Under the pieces are notes generated by a model that saw only the letters and a program-made list of their open reading frames with translations, was not told the DNA's origin and ran no database searches. A stretch of DNA of 64,000 nucleotides from the NCBI GenBank assembly GCA_948471095.1, contig CAOKRG010000003.1:22947-86946 (forward strand). Direction: 5' to 3'. The position numbers and the translations under genes were made by a program. Positions within the stretch are counted from its first letter, which is position 1, and each line of letters begins with the position of its first letter. This stretch comes from an uncultured Oscillospiraceae bacterium (GTDB lineage: Bacteria; Bacillota; Clostridia; Oscillospirales; Acutalibacteraceae). Shown in pieces: positions 61,532 to 64,000 of the stretch.

Positions 61532-62038
61532 TTATACATGCTTCACCATAATGTAGTCGTCCATCACATAGCCTTGGCCGATGTCCGTTACCACGCTCTC
61601 CGTGGTCTCAAAGCCATAGTGCCGGTAGACCTCGTAGGCGTGGGCGTTGCCCTTGTTTACGGTCAGGCGGATGCTGGACAGGCCCTCCCGCCGGGCCGCG
61701 TCCTCCGCCAGGGCCAGGGCCTCCCGCACCAGGCCAAGCCCCCGGCACTCCGGCGCCAGGTAGACCTTGCTGAGAAACACTTCCTCCCGGCCCTGATACC
61801 GGGGCGCAAAGCCCACGAAGCCTCCCGGCGTTCCGTCCTTCAGGGCCAGGTAGTACCGGTAGCCCTCTTCCGCCATCTGGGTCCGCACCGCGGGCGGGGA
61901 CTGGAATTTCTCCACCATATAGTCCACCTGTCTGGGGGGCAGCAGGGGGTCATAGGTCAAATGCCACACCCGCCGGGCCACCGCGCACAGGGCTTCCACG
62001 TCTTCCGGGCTTTCTACTTTTTTCCATGCAATCGTCAT
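61532..62038 (-). CDS. GNAT-family N-acetyltransferase
   Basis: A 168-residue acetyltransferase with VYLAPECRGLGLVREAL at the acetyl-CoA loop (GLG in place of the more common GxG/A) and HAYEVYRHYGFETT near the end. ATG at 62038 follows GGAGG; an in-frame ATG at 62050 precedes that site. It is the last gene of the pheA operon, 21 bp downstream of pheA. The acceptor is unknown. Confidence 0.85.
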   Translation of the reverse strand: MTIAWKKVESPEDVEALCAVARRVWHLTYDPLLPPRQVDYMVEKFQSPPAVRTQMAEEGYRYYLALKDGTPGGFVGFAPRYQGREEVFLSKVYLAPECRGLGLVREALALAEDAARREGLSSIRLTVNKGNAHAYEVYRHYGFETTESVVTDIGQGYVMDDYIMVKHV

Positions 62039-62059
62039 ACTTTCCTCCATTTACCGGCC

Positions 62060-63199
62060 TTAATCCGGGGCCGCTTCGCTGTAGTTGCCTAAAAAGGAGA
62101 ACCGGGGCAGCTCCGCCTGCAAAGCGCAGATCAGGTCCAAAGTGCCGGGGTTGTGGATGCTCCCGGTAAAGTCCAGGTAGAAGTCGTACTCAAAGCTCCG
62201 GCCGGGGATGGGCCGGGACTCGATCTTGGTCAGATTCAAGCCGCCCACGGCAAAGCGCTGCAAAATGTTGTACAGGGACCCCGTGGTGTGGGGCAGGGAG
62301 AAGCACAGGCTGATTTTATTTGCCTCTTCGGGCAGGACCGCCTCCTTGGAGACCGCCACGAAGCGGGTGGTGTTGTTTTTCACGTTCTGCACGCCCTCTG
62401 CCAGAACCGTCAGCCCCCAGCGCTGGGCCGCCTCCTTGGAGCAGATGGCCGCCGTGCCCCGGGGCCGTTCCTTGGCAACGTATTCGGCCGCGGCCGCCGT
62501 ATTGGAAAATTCTTCTGTCTCCAAGCCATGGGCGCTGATGTAGTCCGAGCACTGGGACAGCGCCTGGGGATGGGACAGCACCCGCGCCACGGGCCCGGCC
62601 TCCGCCGCGGCTATGCAGTGCTCCACCCGCACGTCCACCGCGCCGGCAATGAAAAAGCGGTATTGCAGAATCAGATCATACACGGCGGTTACGGAGCCGG
62701 CGGCGGAATTCTCTACCGGCAGAACCCCCAGCGCGCCCTGCTCCACCTCCTCGAACACCTGGCTGAACTGGGGTACAAAGGAGACGGGAACGCCGCCGAA
62801 CAGGCTTCGGGCCGCTTTGTGGGAGTAAGCGCCCTCCACCCCCTGGCAGACCACCCGGCCCAGGGGCGAGGGGAGCTCCCGGCGGGCGGTGCGTTCCAGG
62901 TCCCGCAGGGGGGAGTCCCGGTCCAGCAGCTGGTGCTGGCGGGCCCGGCTGATGGCCATAATCTCCTGATACAGCGCCGCCGCGCCGCCGCCGAATTCCC
63001 CGGCCTCCCGGCTGACCCGCTCCAAAATCTCCCGTTCCCGCTGCACGCTGAGCACCGGGGCCCCGGCCTCCCGCTTCAGTTCCGCCACCCGCTCCGAGCA
63101 GCGCATCCGCTGAATGAACAGGGGCAGCAGCTCCCTGTCGATGCGGTCAATCTCTTCCCGCTCCCGGGCCAGCCGGGCTTCATAGTCATTCGTCTTCAT
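62060..63199 (-). CDS. pheA: Bifunctional chorismate mutase / prephenate dehydratase
   Basis: A 379-residue enzyme for phenylalanine synthesis. The AroQ-type chorismate mutase domain covers about residues 8-95 (IDRIDRELLPLFIQRM). The prephenate dehydratase domain (about 112-290) has GVEGAYSHKAA, LPVENSAAGSV and the NNTTRFVAV motif with the catalytic TRF. The ACT domain (about 300-375) has LTKIESRPIPG, where phenylalanine binds for feedback control. It overlaps the upstream gene by 14 bp. Confidence 0.96.
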   Translation of the reverse strand: MKTNDYEARLAREREEIDRIDRELLPLFIQRMRCSERVAELKREAGAPVLSVQREREILERVSREAGEFGGGAAALYQEIMAISRARQHQLLDRDSPLRDLERTARRELPSPLGRVVCQGVEGAYSHKAARSLFGGVPVSFVPQFSQVFEEVEQGALGVLPVENSAAGSVTAVYDLILQYRFFIAGAVDVRVEHCIAAAEAGPVARVLSHPQALSQCSDYISAHGLETEEFSNTAAAAEYVAKERPRGTAAICSKEAAQRWGLTVLAEGVQNVKNNTTRFVAVSKEAVLPEEANKISLCFSLPHTTGSLYNILQRFAVGGLNLTKIESRPIPGRSFEYDFYLDFTGSIHNPGTLDLICALQAELPRFSFLGNYSEAAPD

Positions 63200-63914
63200 G
63201 GTCGCCTCCTGGAATCCCCCACAGGGAATTTTGCTCCTCCTCCATCTCCTCCTGCCGGCAGGTCCGGTAGGCGTGGAGGAAGAAGCCGTACATAGGCAGC
63301 AGCCCTAGAAAGGATTCCGCCAAAAGCCCGGGCAGCTCCGGGCTGAACAGCGCCTGGCCGAAGAAGTTCTCCCAGCCCACGCTGGCCTGCTTGCGGTTGT
63401 ACCAGGGGTCGATCACCGGGCCGAAGGAGCCCTTGGGGCGCTTGTACTCGTCCCCCCAAAGCCGGGACCTTTCCCGGTCCGGCAGGCTTTCCACCAGCTG
63501 GACGAAGCCCTCCGGGTCACGGTCGATCATCCGGCGGAAAACCGCGCCCTGGCGGGCGCTCCGGTCCCAGTAGCCTAATCCGTGGGAGCTGCCCTCCCGG
63601 TTTAGCTCAAACCAAAACATGGGGCCGCGGTTTCGGGCGTCCGCCTCCTGAATGGAGAACCACAGGTTGTCCTGATAGGGCCCCCGGCCGTACAGCCGCC
63701 GGGCGTCCCGGTAGATGCGGGACACATGCAGGCTCAAGTCCCTTTGGGGCAGGCGCTCCTCCATGATCCGGAACGTCTCCTGAGCCAAGGCCTTAAAGGG
63801 CCGGTCCAGCGCCTCCACGAACTCTTCCTTGTGGGCCTGGAACCAGGGCCGCTCGTTGTTAAGGGCCAGCTCCCAGAGAAAATCAATGCTTTTTTGCGTT
63901 AGGGTATCAGGCAT
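63186..63914 (-). CDS. DUF2461 family protein
   Basis: A 242-residue protein of the DUF2461 (TIGR02453) family. It shows SIDFLWELALNNERPWFQAHKEEF at the start, SLHVSRIYRDARRLYGRGPYQDNLWFSI in the middle and FWFELNREGSSHGLGYW, in the family order. The function is unknown. The ATG at 63914 follows AAAGGAG. The 3' end overlaps pheA by 14 bp, so it is the first gene of a three-gene operon with pheA and the acetyltransferase. Confidence 0.88.
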   Translation of the reverse strand: MPDTLTQKSIDFLWELALNNERPWFQAHKEEFVEALDRPFKALAQETFRIMEERLPQRDLSLHVSRIYRDARRLYGRGPYQDNLWFSIQEADARNRGPMFWFELNREGSSHGLGYWDRSARQGAVFRRMIDRDPEGFVQLVESLPDRERSRLWGDEYKRPKGSFGPVIDPWYNRKQASVGWENFFGQALFSPELPGLLAESFLGLLPMYGFFLHAYRTCRQEEMEEEQNSLWGIPGGDHEDE

Positions 63915-63939
63915 GGGAACGCTCCTTTCATCGGTAAGG

Positions 63940-64000
63940 GCCTCCGGCGGCTTAGAAAACTTTCTGTAGAAAGTTTTCTAAGGACTTTCAAAGACCTTTG
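63940..64000. repeat. Edge of another mosaic repeat
   Basis: GGCCTCCGGCGGCTTA, shared with 44597-44612 and other copies, is followed by the palindrome AGAAAACTTTCTGTAGAAAGTTTTCT (about 63955-63980). The element is cut by the window end. Confidence 0.5.

Overview
The window is GC-rich, gene-dense chromosomal DNA that reads like an endospore-forming Clostridia genome of the Oscillospiraceae type. The evidence is sporulation genes (YlbJ-like, YqfC, YqfD, a SleB-type hydrolase), clostridial single-chain PurL, reverse rubrerythrin, NfnAB, a DUF4317 protein and the phoH-ybeY-dgkA-era cluster. Family assignments come from reading motifs in the translations; no database search was possible. I saw no rRNA, tRNA, CRISPR array, transposase or phage genes.

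Layout. 1-577: start of a Gfo/Idh oxidoreductase cut by the window edge. 661-1030: a MITE-like repeat. 1138-6930: purL behind a leader with two terminator-like hairpins, a Cys-rich ATC-hydrolase-like protein and DAHP synthase. 7027-8574 (minus): a small Cys-rich protein and a YlbJ-like membrane protein. 8598-8912: a second MITE-like copy. 9010-14945: yqfC-yqfD, then acetyltransferase-phoH-ybeY-dgkA-two unknowns-era. 14993-17603 (minus): tandem-GNAT protein, tsf, rpsB. 17920-23642: SH3 lipoprotein, two TrkA-type proteins, a Fur/PerR-type regulator with a kinase-like protein and an acetyltransferase, reverse rubrerythrin, a 72-aa protein, rubredoxin, a membrane protein. 23952-28888: two-component system plus ABC exporter. 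29090-30331: secreted protein with a duplicated domain. 30374-35524: DUF4317 protein, then a Tet(M)-like GTPase and an AAC(3)-like acetyltransferase set among mosaic repeats. 35684-44399: S1-domain protein, oxidoreductase, an Lpl-type sugar ABC transporter and its divergent AraC-type membrane regulator. 44759-49061 (minus): CyuA-like protein and an M16C peptidase. 49248-53595: lipoprotein serpin and two paralogous solute-binding lipoproteins. 53685-57318: ferredoxin-type aldo/keto reductase and NfnAB. 57396-59309 (minus): cell-surface protein. 59973-63914 (minus): SleB-type hydrolase, LuxS, acetyltransferase, PheA, DUF2461 protein.

The most striking object is the roughly 500-nt leader of the surface protein gene. 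Read on the minus strand it holds three tandem GEMM-I (cyclic-di-GMP class I) riboswitch aptamers (about 59358-59645). Each has the GCAAACC...GAAA...GGGACGCAAAGC core. The copy nearest the gene carries A where the other two carry G at the position expected to set c-di-GMP versus cGAMP specificity. Other notable signals are a three-copy GAAAGATT operator before the ABC exporter, two families of dispersed modular repeats, a possible attenuator before purL, the serpin, the orphan solute-binding pair, and the resistance-family genes flanked by repeats.
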